A stretch of DNA of 64,000 nt from Neckera pumila (lineage: Eukaryota > Streptophyta > Bryopsida > Hypnales > Neckeraceae), in the NCBI GenBank assembly GCA_963969595.1, contig OZ018410.1, forward strand, positions 27,594,913-27,658,912, written 5' to 3'. The notes beneath the pieces were generated by a model. That model did no database searches. It had not been told where the DNA came from and saw only the letters and a list, made by a program, of their open reading frames with translations. How positions within the stretch are numbered: the first letter of the stretch is position 1; each line of letters begins with the position of its first letter. This document shows, one piece after another, positions 1 to 12,988 of this stretch. The position numbers and the translations under genes were made by a program.

Positions 1-164
1 TTAAGAAGACTTGATGGCATTCTCGACTGGAATCATTCATTTCTATTGTGCAGTGTCATGTCCACGATGTTTCCGTTTATTCCAGGAGCTTGCAATAGAG
101 GTCTAGTGTTTCATGATGCATTTGGAAGCGTATATCTGAATAGGAAGATCCCTGTTGGTTTCAG

Positions 165-3100
165 GAGTACGAAACTTATGATGAAGCCGAAACCACCGAG
201 GTGGAGCAACAGGCTTTGCTTCCTTCTGTTAAGGATCCGAAGCTGTGGATGGTGAAGTGTAATGTATGCATCAAACACCTAGCTCTTTGACTGAGACTTT
301 ATTTTGTCACATTCAATTCAGGTTTTCAAATCGTGGATCAGGGGATTATTGTTTCAGTGCATTTAGTCAAGTACTGCCTGCTAATAATTCTCGCTGTTTG
401 CAGCTTGGACACGAGCGTGAAGCTGCTATTTGTCTCATGCAAAAGTACATAGATCAAGATCTTCAGGGTCAGCCACTCTTGATAAAGTCAGCAATTGCTT
501 TGGATCACTTGAAGGGATACCTGTACATAGAATCTGAGAAAGAAGCTTATGTGAGACAGGTATATACTCACATCTCTCCACCTTGTTTAAGGGAAGCCGA
601 ATAGCATGAAATACTAATTAATGTGGGCGGCATATTCTCTGCAGCAATGTTTTCTCTCTAGAGAACTTTATAGAGAACTCTTTAGAGTTTAGTGTTTCTG
701 TTCACTTTTAAGCACTACTACAAGTGCAGTTTTCGATGACCTTGCAGCAGAGTGCGGAGTCCTGGAGCAGACATTGATTGTTTGATGTATCTGAGGCAGG
801 CCTGCAAGGGAATGCGAATGATTTATAGTCAGAAAGTTACCTTGGTACCGATCAAAGAAATGACGGACGTTCTATCCGTCGAGAAAAAGTCAGTGGAAAT
901 TGATCAGGACACTTGGGTTCGTGTAAAGATTGGAATTTACAAAGGTGATCTTGCCAAGGTATATTGCATAGATCCTCTACTGTGTAGTCGTTTTTGAACC
1001 AACTTTATTTTTACGTGGTGATACTTGATGTAACCTGGTTTAGAAACCTGGCAATCTTAACAATGGCTATTTGCATCCAGTTTTCTTTTTTCTTAGATTC
1101 AGGGCTTGAAATGGAAGTGAAGTACGTCTGGATGTATTTCATGAATCTCAGATTTCACTGTCTATTTTGCAGGTGGTAGATGTAGACCATGTGAGATCTA
1201 AAGCTCAAATTAAACTCATTCCAAGAATTGATCTTCAAGCCTTGGCCGCTAAGCTTGTAAGTAACTGATGCAACCCGGCCTGTTACTGACACTGATTATG
1301 TTGTCATTAGCTATTGTTGTGAAATTGGTGTCACTCGCTAGTTTTTGCGTGCATGAAGACTCTTGCTGTTTTGCTGTCAACTTGGATGCCGACGCAGAAT
1401 TATTTGCTAGTCTTTTCACAACGTTCTGGTGTGGTGATTGTAGTGAGGGCTTAGTTGTGGACTTTTAGTGGTCATGGCTTCATGTCTTCAGCAGGATCAA
1501 CTTTCAGATGTTTGCAAACTTTGATTATAGTTGCATTTGTTGCCAGGAAGGGCGGGACGATATGAAAAAACGACCCAAGCCTGCGCCTCGATTTATCAGC
1601 ATCCAGGATGTTAAGTACGTGAATTTTTGTGGCTTCAGTGAAACTTTAACTTATTGATGTCTCTTGCGCGTATGAATACCAGTTATTTTCAATAGTGTTG
1701 AATTTTTTGCCGCTTAAGCCATTGAATTCTTTTATCGTCCGCTCTGCAAAGATTTCTAGCTCTTGTTGCAGTTTTTTAGGGGTTGTTAGGTTTCTAGGGT
1801 TGTAGTTTGAGCTTCTTCTTATATGTTCTTTGATTTAATGGTTCTTGTGACGTTTGTGTTAATCAGGGATTTGAGAATACCTGTTGAGCGCAAACGTGAT
1901 GGATCCACTGGGGAGCTTTTTGACCAGTTCGGAGGGATGATGTTCAAAGATGGTTACCTCTACAAATATGTCTCTCTAAAGACTATAGATGCGAAGGGTA
2001 TCGAGCCTTCACTGGACGAACTGCAGAGATTTCAGAAACCAGGAGAAGATGGAATGGACGACCTAGGCCTTCCGGCTTCAGCAGTAAAGAATCGCGGGCA
2101 ATTCATGAAAGGGGATGCTGTTGTTGTCATTGAGGGCGACTTGCGAAACCTTATGGGTGTGGTTGAGAAAGTGGACGATAATAATGTCTACGTTGTGCCC
2201 AAGGTCAAGGGTTTGACGGTATGTCCTTCACGCTTATCTCCTAATTCACAGTTTCCCTGATTGTGTAAGAGGAAATTCTATGCTTAGTGTTAGTTTCATG
2301 TGCTGCACTTTCCCTTTCCTCCTCTATAGCTTCTCTTTCTCGATTACCTTATGGCTAATATTCTCATATTTTGTTCCATTACAGGAAACTTTAGTGTTCA
2401 AGGAGAAACAGCTTCAGAAGTTCTTCAAAACTGGTGACCATGTTAAGGTTATAGCTGGCAACCATGAAGGGGCTACGGGCATGATCGTGAAGAATCAGAA
2501 TAATGTCGTTACCATTCTTTCTGACACAACACGAGAAGATGTGAGCTCGATCGTGCCTTACTGTTTAGGCACCTTGATGGCTTTTGTGTTTTATATTTGT
2601 TTGAAAACCTGTACATACTCACCTGTTGCATTTGGGTGTATGGTTGCTGCTTTGAAATGTCTTTTGTCGTGAATTAGTAGGGCTGGAACAATTGGTAGTT
2701 TCTTGAGGCTTACAAGATTAAGTCCAGGGCTTATCTGATCTAGAAGAAAAAATCTTAATTTTGTTGCTTAGATTTCAATGTATAATGTTTTTCAGGTTTT
2801 TAACTTCGTTGAGAACTAAGACTACAGTGTGTCCGTGTGATTACAGCTTCGTGTCTTCGCACACAATATAGTCGAGAGTTCGGAAGTCACCTCAGGCATC
2901 ACGAAGTTAGGAGATTATGAGTTACATGATCTCGTTAATCTCGAGTAAGTGTCCACATCCTTCCATGCGAACGTGAGAGTTAACATGAACCTTTAGCCTC
3001 TCGTGGTAACAAAAATGACTGATATGCGGAATTTTGTCAGGCAGTTGTCTTGTATTCTTTGTGTTTTCTGCTTTCTATTGAAGCTTTTTTACTTAAGAGC

Positions 3101-6100
3101 TTCTATGTCTTGGCTTTGCAGCCAATCAAATGTTGGACTCATTGTCCGGGTGGAGAAGGATTCTTTTCAAGTATGCGGTTTTCTTGCCTTCTGGTTTCTG
3201 TATCCCAGTTTTAATTTTCAACGACAAATAGAATCCTGTACAAATGTTCAAAAAGTATGCAGTTAGAGCAGAGTTTCCTGTATCAGTAATTTTAGGTGCA
3301 TCTCAATCAGATTTGTGAAGTTAATTCTTTCATCTTATATCTTACAGATCCTCAAGGGCAATCCTGAAAGGACTGAATTACTGGTGGTGAAACCAAGGGA
3401 CATCCGCAGAAAGATCTTTGACAGAAAAGTTAATGGCCAAGATCGTGACATGAATGTAATTAGCATGAAAGACATTGTACGAGTTCTGGATGGCCACTAT
3501 AAGGTAAATCAGGAATTGATTGAGCGAGCTTGCTGTGCCTGGCTCTTTGATTTTGTTTTATCTTAAATACTCAATAGATATAATGAATCAATTTCGTATA
3601 TTTGTGGAATATTAATGACGAGGTGACCAATTGGTTACAAATTTTGGCATTTAGTGATGGGTGTCCGTATCACATCTATATTTCTTGACTTATTCGTTGT
3701 GTTGGGATGCGTAGCTATTTGTGTACATGTTTATTATCTTCCCCAAATGATTGTTTTGAGCTCCACATTAAAGTCGGCACTGCAATGCTTCCGAGTCTGA
3801 ATTCGATAAAATTTTGCAGGGGAAACAAGGGCCAGTTGAGCATATTCACAGGGGCCTCTTGTTTATACATGATCGACATCATCTGGAAAACGGAGGTTAT
3901 TTATGTGTTAAAGCACGCCAGTGTACAGCTTTGGGTGGATCCCGAAATGGAAGCGACAGAGTAAGTTTTTTCCATGAGTTATCTGCATGGCAGGCTGCCG
4001 TGATCTGTAATTTAGTTGTGAGATTTCTTGTGTAGGGTTTGTAGCTATCATGCTCAGTTTGAAGTTATCGTACACAATTTGTCTATTGCAAGACATATTT
4101 TCTGCAAATTTGCGGGCTACTTCAATAGAAACATGATTCAAGCGTTTTGAATTTCTGGATTGTTTTCTACTGAAGGATGTTTTCTGTTCGGTTTTCTTCT
4201 GCAGAGGAATGGTGGACCAGTATCCAGTCTGAATGCTCTAAACCTGAACGGGAACGTTCTTCAGTCTCCACGGAGAGAGTCTCCCTATGCTCCTCAAGGC
4301 AAGTGCAGTTTTTATTGACCTTTCTGAGCATACGAGCTTCCTCGCTGGGTTATCTTTATCATGGAGAAAATATCTTACTTTAGTTTGTAATCTTTTTTAT
4401 TATCGAGATATTGCAATGAGAGGATCTGCTCGAGATAACTCCGAAATATATGTAGGAGATTGAATGCTGAATCAATATCATCAAGGATATTACCTAGGGG
4501 TATTATGTTCTTAGCAAGCGTTGGGATATCGTGCAGGAGGTGGACACGGAGGTCGTGGATATGGAGGTGGAAGAGGAGGGGGAGGTGGAAGGAGAGAGGA
4601 TAGCCTTGTTGGACGATCTGTGAAGATTCGATTGGGACCTTTCAAAGGATATCGTGGCCGTGTTGTGGATGCCACTGCTTCTACTTGTCGAATTGAGCTC
4701 GAGTCACAAATGAAAGTTGTTACAGGTGCGCTCCCTTTTCAAATCTAGAGTTCATTGATAAGTTTTGCATTTAATATTGGTAACTAATATGTAAGATACA
4801 GATGAGTTCTATCTCAGGTGCTTGGGACTTAAAAGGAAAGCTTGCAAGGACACGTTTTGGTTCGAGCTGACCAAAGTGCACACCACTGCACATGTTTTGG
4901 AGTGTGACTATGGTGTTCATTGCTTGTTTTGATGTAGTGAGAAGAGACCAGTTATCGGAACCTGGGGAGACACAAACAGGGTTTTACAGCAATCATCGGT
5001 AAGTTCCATATTGCAGACTTGTTCATATATTTTTAGCGGAAGGTATTACTGCTCGCTAATATGTTTTATATTAATGCTTATCAGAGAAAATATATGAAGT
5101 AATATTCTCATGACGGTTGCTTACCCTTGATGCTGACTTTGATCTTTAATCCTAAACATTAGGGAATCACCTCGGTATGGAGCTGGCAGTGAGACTCCGA
5201 TGCATCCATCCAGAACACCTATGCATCACCCTGCGTACATGACCCCCATGCGGGATCCCAATTTTGGTATTCTAATTTCTCCCTATCGTTTATTCTTATA
5301 GCATTTTGCAATTCATATTTAGATGTCTTTGCTCGAGGTGATGAAGGATAGCGATAGAGAGGAAATAATGCATAGTAGATATGATTTGCCATTGATTTGT
5401 TCTTAATCTGAGAATTTTGATGTATACTTTGCAGCCACTCCTAGTCACGATGGCATGAGGACCCCGATGCGCGACAGAGCATGGAATCCTCATACTCCAA
5501 TGACACCGCATAGGTAAATTTATATCTTTCTTGTCGACTCATGTATGTGCTTGAGTACTTATATGCATGGCGTCAGTAATTGTAGCCAATTACACCCTCC
5601 TACTCTCTGTATCCAGTCACTTTAATGATTCTAATTCAGTTATGGTTTGTAATGGGAACGAAGATGTGGGGACTGTTTCATAATCTCGTGCAAATTCATT
5701 GATGCAGACTGCCATCTGTACCGATCATTTTTCTCCGGCTCTTCATTCGTTTAAATATGCGTTATGTGGTTTGGTTTAAAATTTGAACGAGTGCCCAATT
5801 TTTCCCGGTGGTCTAAGAATTTTCTCTGCTTGTACTTTTCTCTATTTATTTTTAAATCTTGCAAGTCGTGTCCCTCTATTGTACAGGGGCAGCACTTGGG
5901 ATGATGCCAACCCCAGCACTTGGGATACTCACACTTCAACTCCGCAGTTTGAGGTTTGTCATCATTCTTGGACTTACACTTTCTAGACTAAAACAGCGCT
6001 GAGTATGCGATTGTCACTGGCTGGTGGGTATGATCATGTGCTCTGTCGTGCCTGGTTGTTTCTGTTGCCTTCAAGGTTTGGAATAGTTTTTGGTCTGTCG

Positions 6101-7610
6101 CTGTATCCTTCCCGATCTTGAGGGCGAGCTGTTTTGAACTAAATATTTTGTCTCAAATGTACCTTCAATCATTTGCTGCAGTCTCCCTCTGTTGACGTTG
6201 GTGTATTGCTCCTGGATATTTGATTTGCAGATAGGTACTCCTGGGGGAAGGCCATTTGAAGCGCCTACACCAGGGAATACATGGTCCGCCCCAACTCCCG
6301 GTGCTAGTTTTAGTGAAGCTGGCACTCCTACTGAGCCTGCTCAGTCTTACGGTACCCTCGTTTTCCACTCGTGTGCTCTGTTCCTTGCATTTTGTTGTGT
6401 GTTTTTCTTCGAGTAGACTGGAGTGGTTGCTGAATGTGTCCAGTTGAATTGAAATTCTCTCCTTTTTCTCAATTTCCATCTCTGCTCCTGCCTAACCAAC
6501 TCCTCATTCTTGCAGCTGCTCCAAGCCCTTATCTCCCAGGAACACCTGGAGGACCTCCTATGACACCAGGTGTTCCATCATACCTTCCAGGCACTCCTGG
6601 TGGGCAGCCTATGACACCGGGAACTGGAGGATTGGATCCTACATCCCCTGCAATTGGTGAGCATTTCGACAATTATGATTTGGACTCTAATTTGGCATAC
6701 GGAGAGTAACTTCTCATTTGTCTTTTGAATTAGTCTTCTTCCATATTGAAGACATCTGGTCTTGCAATAGTTTTATTGATCTTGAGGAGGTGAAGATATT
6801 ATCAATGAGTTTATTTGTAGTTTTCTGATTTCATGTTTTTGATTAACTTTTGTTCACTGGTGCTGATGTTCTTCACTTGTTCTTCAGGTTCTGGAGGCGG
6901 ACTAGATACTGAAGGTGGATGGGCGATGCCCGACATACTGGTTACCATTAGGAAGCTTGGTGAAGAACCTCAACCTGCTGTTATTCGTGAGGTTATGCTG
7001 GTAAGTGTCGATGTATGGATTGATTTCATTGCTGTCTTTGCATGATGATTTCCAGAGAGATATGACCTGGCACTGTATGATCTTCAGAAGATATGATTCT
7101 CGTAGTAGTCAACTGAATATTTGACTCGAATCGTACTTAAAAAGACAAGTATACTGAAAGGCAATCAAAAGACATTTCTTTTTCATTCAACCTTTAGTTG
7201 ATTTCAGAGAGTATTGCAACTCATCGCTTGTTTTCTTTTGAATTTCATTATTTGATATGCATTTAGCTAATTAAGATTGAGATTTATTGAGATATATGGT
7301 GGTGTTATTTTGAGGCGGTGTCCATGTTTTCGAGGATCTCCAACTTCTCTTTTCGTTGCACGTACAGGATGGTTCTTGCAGGGTTGCTCTGGATTCATCT
7401 ATTAATGGTGATACTGTGCTGGTTAGCCAAGCCGATATGGAACTCGTTCTTCCTAAGAAGACTGACAAGGTCAAGATTGTTTCCGGTGAAAACCGTGGAA
7501 TGACTGGAAAGCTTATGGGCATTGACGGAGCAGATGGTATTGTGAAGCTGGATGAATCGCTCGACATTAGAATATTAGATATGAGTAGCCTTAGCAAGAT
7601 AGCCACATAG
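165..7610 (+). CDS. SPT5: SPT5 transcription elongation factor, 5'-truncated by the window edge (21 exons visible)
   Basis: SPT5 pairs with SPT4 as DSIF and stays on RNA polymerase II through elongation and pausing in the nucleus. Exons: 165-263, 404-559, 800-958, 1173-1256, 1547-1614, 1867-2218, 2385-2540, 2847-2944, 3122-3170, 3348-3503, 3820-3960, 4205-4298, 4537-4725, 4938-4998, 5163-5266, 5435-5513, 5887-5953, 6231-6351, 6516-6656, 6888-7000, 7368-7610 (TAG). They sum to 2730 nt, every phase agrees, and encode 909 residues. Visible order: end of the acidic region (VEQQALLPS), NGN domain about 25-110, KOW1 122-160, KOW2 268-300, KOW3 320-355, a highly conserved block (NPERTELLVVKPRDIRRKIF) just before KOW4, Gly/Arg-rich linker 538-557, KOW5 560-600, a C-terminal TP-rich repeat region about 622-790 (TPMRD, SETPMHPSRTP, YLPGTPGGQPMTPG), and a last KOW 845-895. 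TP sites of this type are CDK targets in the family. The intron at 4299-4536 starts with GC. Compared with plant SPT5 (about 1040 aa), roughly 130 N-terminal residues lie upstream. Bases 1-164 look intronic. Confidence 0.96.
4299..4536 (+). other. GC-AG intron in SPT5
   Basis: The exon ending CCTCAAG at 4298 is followed by GCAAGT, and the next exon begins after GTGCAG at 4537. Only this pairing (phase 1, rebuilding a Gly codon) joins the upstream YAPQ reading to the downstream GGGHGGRGYGG reading without a frameshift. GC donors normally need a strong match elsewhere to U1, and AAG|GCAAGT provides it. The other 19 visible introns are GT-AG. Confidence 0.75.
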
Positions 7611-8058
7611 ACCTGCTAGATCTTACCTCAGGTAGTGTATGCAGCTGTGAAAATTAAGTTGATCTTTTCTTGAATTTACCTAATGCTGATCAACTGCTGG
7701 GGAATCCCAATTAGGTTTGTTTAGTTTTTCCATGGAGTGTAATGATTAAGAATACAAGCTTTGGCATTTCTGTCACCAGTTTTTTTAACAACGAAGCTGA
7801 ATCCAAGTTTCAGTACTGTATGCTGCTCTTCCCTTTAACTTAATTCTGGAACCGTTGGATTTAAACTCCAGCGCAGACTCAGCATGTTTCAGGCCTTTGT
7901 GTTGGTTCATCTTTTTAAGTCCAAGGGAACCACACATAGGTTTCCGGAGTGAAAAAAACAGAAATATCTCATAATCTGAGAGGAATTGGAAGTGTGAAGG
8001 AAATGGAGGTCCCTAATTTTCTTGATAGAGAATGAATTGGAGCAAATATATGATTGCA
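7611..8058. other. SPT5 3' flank, presumed 3' UTR then spacer
   Basis: Unique, T-rich sequence directly after the SPT5 stop. No canonical polyadenylation hexamer could be chosen with confidence, and no other gene is seen. Confidence 0.4.
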
Positions 8059-8301
8059 TGCAATAGTTATGTGTGTTTATACACGGCTACGGTTGTCATG
8101 GAAATATGTGGAAAGAATTGCAAAAGATGTGTCCCTTTATGCAATAGTTATGTGTGTTTATACACGGCTACGGTTGTCATGGAAATATGTGGAAAGAATT
8201 GCAAAAGATGTGTCCCTTTATGCAATAGTTATGTGTGTTTATACACGGCTACGGTTGTCATGGAAATATGTGGAAAGAATTGCAAAAGATGTGTCCCTTT
8301 T
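8059..8301. repeat. Perfect tandem repeat, 81 bp x 3
   Basis: Three head-to-tail copies start at 8059, 8140 and 8221, each opening with TGCAATAGTTATGTG and closing with GATGTGTCCCTTT. I see no mismatch among the copies, so the expansion is recent. Because 81 is a multiple of 3, two reading frames stay open across the array and give 27-residue repeats. This looks like a by-product: there is no codon-bias signal, no domain and no splice-consistent neighbour. The array lies about 450 bp downstream of the SPT5 stop. Confidence 0.9.
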
Positions 8302-9985
8302 GCATCTTGAACATCATTGGCGGTGTATTGGGGGAAAGCAAACACAAAAGATGGCTCACAAGTGGATATGTACATCCTCAAAAGAAAGTGGTTGTGAAGA
8401 AATATGGTTTATGATATTGTACATAGCAATGTTTTCAATATGTTTTTGTAAAATAGTTAACAATGTGCTTTTTTCAATTTTTTCTTCCATCTTTTGTTGT
8501 AGACTCTAGCTTCAACTATCCCTATGCGATATTGTATGTGAGTATCAATCAGACACAAAAGAAGCACAACTGAACTTGTGTCAATCTTAAGAAAAAGATT
8601 TTTTACATGCCATTGTCAAGTGTTTCTCATACAAAGGATTTTATTTTCACACATAGAAGGTGTATTTTTCAATATTGATTGCTTTGTATGAATCATGAAA
8701 GCAATGTCTACCAAATCCAAAGTCCTTGAAGTGAATCTTCTATGAGGTTGTTAGTGTTGCAGGCTTATATTTGTGCATTTTTTATATGCTAGTGTCAACA
8801 ACATTATATACATTGTTAGGAAACATTCAATTCTTGCAATATTAATGGTGGATCATCCTAATTTTTGGCACACCTATTGTATATCACTCATTCTCCAATT
8901 TGGTACGGTCACTTTTTTTTACTTCGGCTCCTCTATCCTCAATAATCCCAATGTGCTAAAGATTTTGTCTCAATTCTTGCTCTAACTAATACAACCTTAG
9001 GACTTAAAGGGTTAAGGTAGAGCACACTATTTGCATTAGTTAAGAGTTCTAGTATATGTAGAAGTGATTTTTTGAAGATGTATAGAAGCTTTTCAAATAC
9101 ACATATTTGAATCAAATTTGATGAGATTTATATATCAGTGTATATAAATTTCTTGTGTTATTTCAAGGTGGCAGTTGTTGACAAGTGATATTAGACAATC
9201 CCATTTTCCAATCCAATCGAAGATTGTAGGCCATAGACATTAGTCAAATTATGTTTATGGAAAGGTTTGTGCAAAGAAAATGTGCTTTTAGTTATAAGAT
9301 TGTTTGACCATCCCAAAGACACTTTGGAAATAACAATTTTTTCAAATAATGAATGATTTTTATGTAGTTTTTGTTGTGCAAATTTAATAATGCTCTATCC
9401 ACGTCATTGAGTTAAGTTGAAGTTATACTAGAGCTTTTTTATAGGGTAGTTTATCTCCAAAACGATGTACCTATATACATTGTAACTTCAATACTTCAAT
9501 CCTTTTTCTTTAAATCTGGATTTAGGCATTTAAAATGATTGTTCAAAATTTTGAGCAAGTTAACAAAATGAAACTTTTTGAAGTTTAGTTTCAATCCTAT
9601 ATGAAGATTCTAAAAAACTGCCAAAATTAAGCATTTAATTGAAGTAAATATAGAGTGGCATAGAATGTTCTTTATATTGTAATGCTCTGTACTATGATGT
9701 ACTTCTATCATTAAGTTTTCAAATTTTTTAAGTATATATTGTATTTGATATGAATTTTGTTCACTTTTCATTCAAAAATTTATGGTAATTTGAAATTTTT
9801 GAAAACAAATCTAAATTTCTTATGTAATTTATCATAAATATGATTTTACCTCTTAAAAAATAAAATTAAAAAATTGCACTCATAAATTGAGGCAAAATAG
9901 AAGAGCCAAAGTGGAAGATTTTAATGTTTGACTACAATGTCAAGGGCTATGTCCTTTCAACAAAATCAAGGTTCAAGTCACAAGA
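8302..9985. other. AT-rich spacer without recognised gene
   Basis: Long A/T runs in all frames, only short ORFs, and no domain or splice-consistent exon chain. Nothing is recognised. Confidence 0.6.
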
Positions 9986-11170
9986 AGATGCACCATTATT
10001 ATTAGAATTCATCTTTTCAAGATATAAAGTGATGTAAGAGTGCATGAGAGACGTAAATAAATTAAAGCAAATGTGAACGAAGAGTTGAATTCTAACACCT
10101 ATCTTGTATATAGTCATGTAGGATTGGTAATATAGATATGATAGATATTGAGTATCCTCTTAAGGTGAAAACTGATAGGTTTGGTGAAATGATAGGTTTT
10201 GTAGGGAGTTTTTTGACTTACAACATTGTCAAGGTTAGTAGAGAGAAGATGCACCGCTAATATTGTGCTGGGATTCAACTTTTCAAGAGACAAAGTGGTA
10301 TAGAGGTGTACAAGACACCTTAACTAAAACAAAGTGGATGTGAACATGTAGGTCAGTGGATGTGATCCAAGAATAATATAATGCAATTGTGATTTGGGAT
10401 AGTCTGTCACCTCATTTTACATATAGTTTTATAGAATTGATATATTGGGATTTAACTTTTCAAAATACAAAGTGATGTAGAAGTGTACAAGACACTTGAA
10501 TAAATAAAGTGGATGTGCACATATAGGTCAACGTACGTGATACAAAAATTATATAATACAATTATAAACAGTCTGCTGGGACAGTCTATCACCTCGTCCT
10601 ACCACTATAAAAAAACCATGTTTTGGGGGATATTTTCACTATTTTTTGGAATGCATTTTTGTGGACATTAAATAAATCAACCCATGTTTTTATGTCAACA
10701 ATGATGTTCAATAAACATCTTGAAGTTTTATTGAACATCATTGTTGACATAAAAACATGGGTTGTTTTATTTAATGTCCACAAAAATGCGTTCCAAAAAA
10801 TAGTGAAAACATCCCCCAAAACACAGTTTTCTTATAGTGTACATATACTCTTGTAGAATTGATATGTTGGGATTCAACTTTTCAAAATGCAAAGTGATGT
10901 AGAAGTATACAAGACACTTGAATAAAATAAAGTGGATGTGACCGTGTAGGTTAGTGTACATGACACAAGAATAATATAATGCAATTGTGAATAGTTTGTC
11001 ACCTCCTCTTATATATAGTCTTGTAGAATTGATATGTTGGGATTCAACTTTTCAAGATACAAAGTGATGTAGAAGTGTATAAGATACGTGAATAAAATAA
11101 AGTGGATGTGAAGGTGTAGTCTAAACCTAACACCTTGTCTTACATGCATTCATATTGAATTAGTAGTATG
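9986..11170. repeat. Degenerate tandem array, unit about 170-185 bp, split by a foldback element
   Basis: A unit containing TTGGGATTCAACTTTTCAA, then AAGTGATGTAGAAGTGTA, then AAAGTGGATGTGAA, then a CACCTC/CACCTT-CTTAC end, recurs with starts near 10269, 10444, 10867 and 11037; a more diverged copy precedes them from about 9990. Spacing is 175, 423 and 170 bp. Subtracting the 237-bp element plus its 3-bp duplication brings the middle interval to 183, so the array predates the insertion. Non-coding. Confidence 0.8.
10603..10839. mobile_element. Foldback MITE with CACTATAA ends and TAC target duplication
   Basis: The element is almost one long inverted repeat: nearly the same short peptide is read on both strands. 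It opens with CACTATAA and closes with TTATAGTG. The flanking trinucleotide TAC is present at 10600-10602 and again at 10840-10842. A 3-bp duplication with CACTA-like termini fits the CACTA (En/Spm) superfamily; it has no coding capacity and must be non-autonomous. The small loop is near 10715-10725. Confidence 0.85.
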
Positions 11171-12988
11171 GATCAATAATTAGGTTAAACAATTCCTAAA
11201 ATTTGGAAGTCTTCATTCATGTTATTTTTCAAGTATTCCTTATAAATAGTCCATTACACCACTTGCTTATTTATTAGTAAATGAATAGACTAGTTGTTGA
11301 TAAGAAGGGTCAACATACTCCAATTGTATAATTCAAAATAAATATGTAAATAGATGAGAGGTTGGTTAATTTCTAATTAATTCCTAATGGTTTTTGGTAA
11401 GAAGGCAAAGTTAGATTTTGAGCTTTTTTGGCAAAACAAAATATAATATGAGTAGAATCTACAAATCAAAATCTTCATTTTGGTACTTTTTTCCATCCCT
11501 ACATAAACTCAATTCTACACCAAGTAACATTGCTACTTGTAGCTTTGAAGAATAGACAAAAGTTATTTTTCAATACACCTAGATGAACTTCATTAGTGTA
11601 CTCTTGAAAACATTTGTAATCCCCCTAATAGATGTCATCTCTCTTAGGGATTACGGCAGGGAGGGGGGTCATTTATTTTGGATAGTGAGAAAAGTGATCT
11701 TCAGTATAATGATGAGGCTATTTACAACCACGGAATTGGATGAAATTTGGAATATGTAGATGAGAGTTAACTTATTCATCCCAAAAAATGTACATTCATC
11801 CAAAATATAACAATATTATCCCAAGGTTTGATGGCATTTTGCGATTCCATTCATTGAAAAAGGAAGAATCTTTCACCAAAAATTCCCTATAAAAAAAATT
11901 GTTGTCCTTTTGGAAAGAAGGCTTAGCAACAAAGTGAAATTTGAATTATATTCCTACAAAACTTGAAGTACATCACATTTGGAGGAATATAATTCAAATT
12001 TAGCCTCTAAAGGACAATTGTCCACCAAGTGGACGATTAGAAACTTGTGTAGGTCACTATGAAGTGAATTTTGAGTAGATGAAAGTGAAATTATTATTTA
12101 AAAATTGCTTATTTTGTAAGCCTTCCGAAATATAATTCTTTATTCAATTAAGTGTTCAAGCAAAAGTTACGAGGCTCAAAAGTTTAGTGGCAGTTTGGGC
12201 AACGTGCTAATAGAGAGGGCAAGCTATTAGGCAAGTTGTGAAGTCTTTCTCATTAAACTTTAATTGCTTATAAATTGCAAATCTTTTCCACACATTTTCA
12301 TAGTATTGGTAGTATAGAAAAATAGTATGTGGTTGAATATGAGAAAAAAATTGATTTTCACTCAATGCACTAAAAAATGCAGTATTAGAACAATTTCAAA
12401 AACATTAGCACAAATTATAATGTAAATTCATGTACATTTTTTTTTAATATTACACTCATTTGTACTTAATTAAGAGAAGGAAAGATTTTTGTTGATCGTT
12501 GGATTTTTGATTCTTCCAAAAAATGAATTTTCCAAAATAATTCAAAATCTTACTCATGTAGTGACTTTTGGAGGGGAAATCTTCTCAATGCAAGATTCTT
12601 TTTGTATATATTAAGACACCTTCATAATCTTTGAAAATTGGCATGCAAATAACTAACACAACTACCTACTCAATGGTCCAATTCCCAAAGGTCCAATTCC
12701 TAAAGTTGAATAATGCCTCCTTTTCTACAAAGTTGAGTCAAATTATATTGACCCTGTTGGGCAGGGTCCAAAATTTATTTATTCTAACGAAACATTATAA
12801 TCTTCCAATCTACGTAGTCAAATGGGCTGAAATTTTTTCCACACAATCCCAGGGTGATAGCATGCGAGCATAGAATCTATGAGCCCATGAGCTTAGGTGT
12901 CTATATTATTGACATCTTCTGTGATAATGTGTATCTATATTATAGGTATCTATGTTATAGACTATTTCCATTTAATAGAGTACCTATG
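11171..12988. other. AT-rich spacer with one small hairpin
   Basis: No gene is recognised. A stem is formed by AATTTGAATTATATTCCT (about 11938-11955) and its complement at 11983-12001, with outer arms TTGTCCTTTT (near 11902) and AAAGGACAA (12009-12017). This is probably a decayed foldback element. Confidence 0.5.

Noticed and set aside
1..255. 69-codon + strand ORF starting at 46
   Set aside because: It runs through intron sequence into an out-of-frame reading of the SPT5 exon at 165-263.
8032..8509. Two overlapping + strand ORFs (92 and 151 codons) with perfect 27-residue repeats
   Set aside because: They exist only because the 81-bp tandem unit is a multiple of three; no domain, no start context and no partner exons.
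10589..10856. Mirror-image ORFs on both strands encoding nearly the same peptide
   Set aside because: This is the palindrome of the foldback element read from both sides, not a protein gene.
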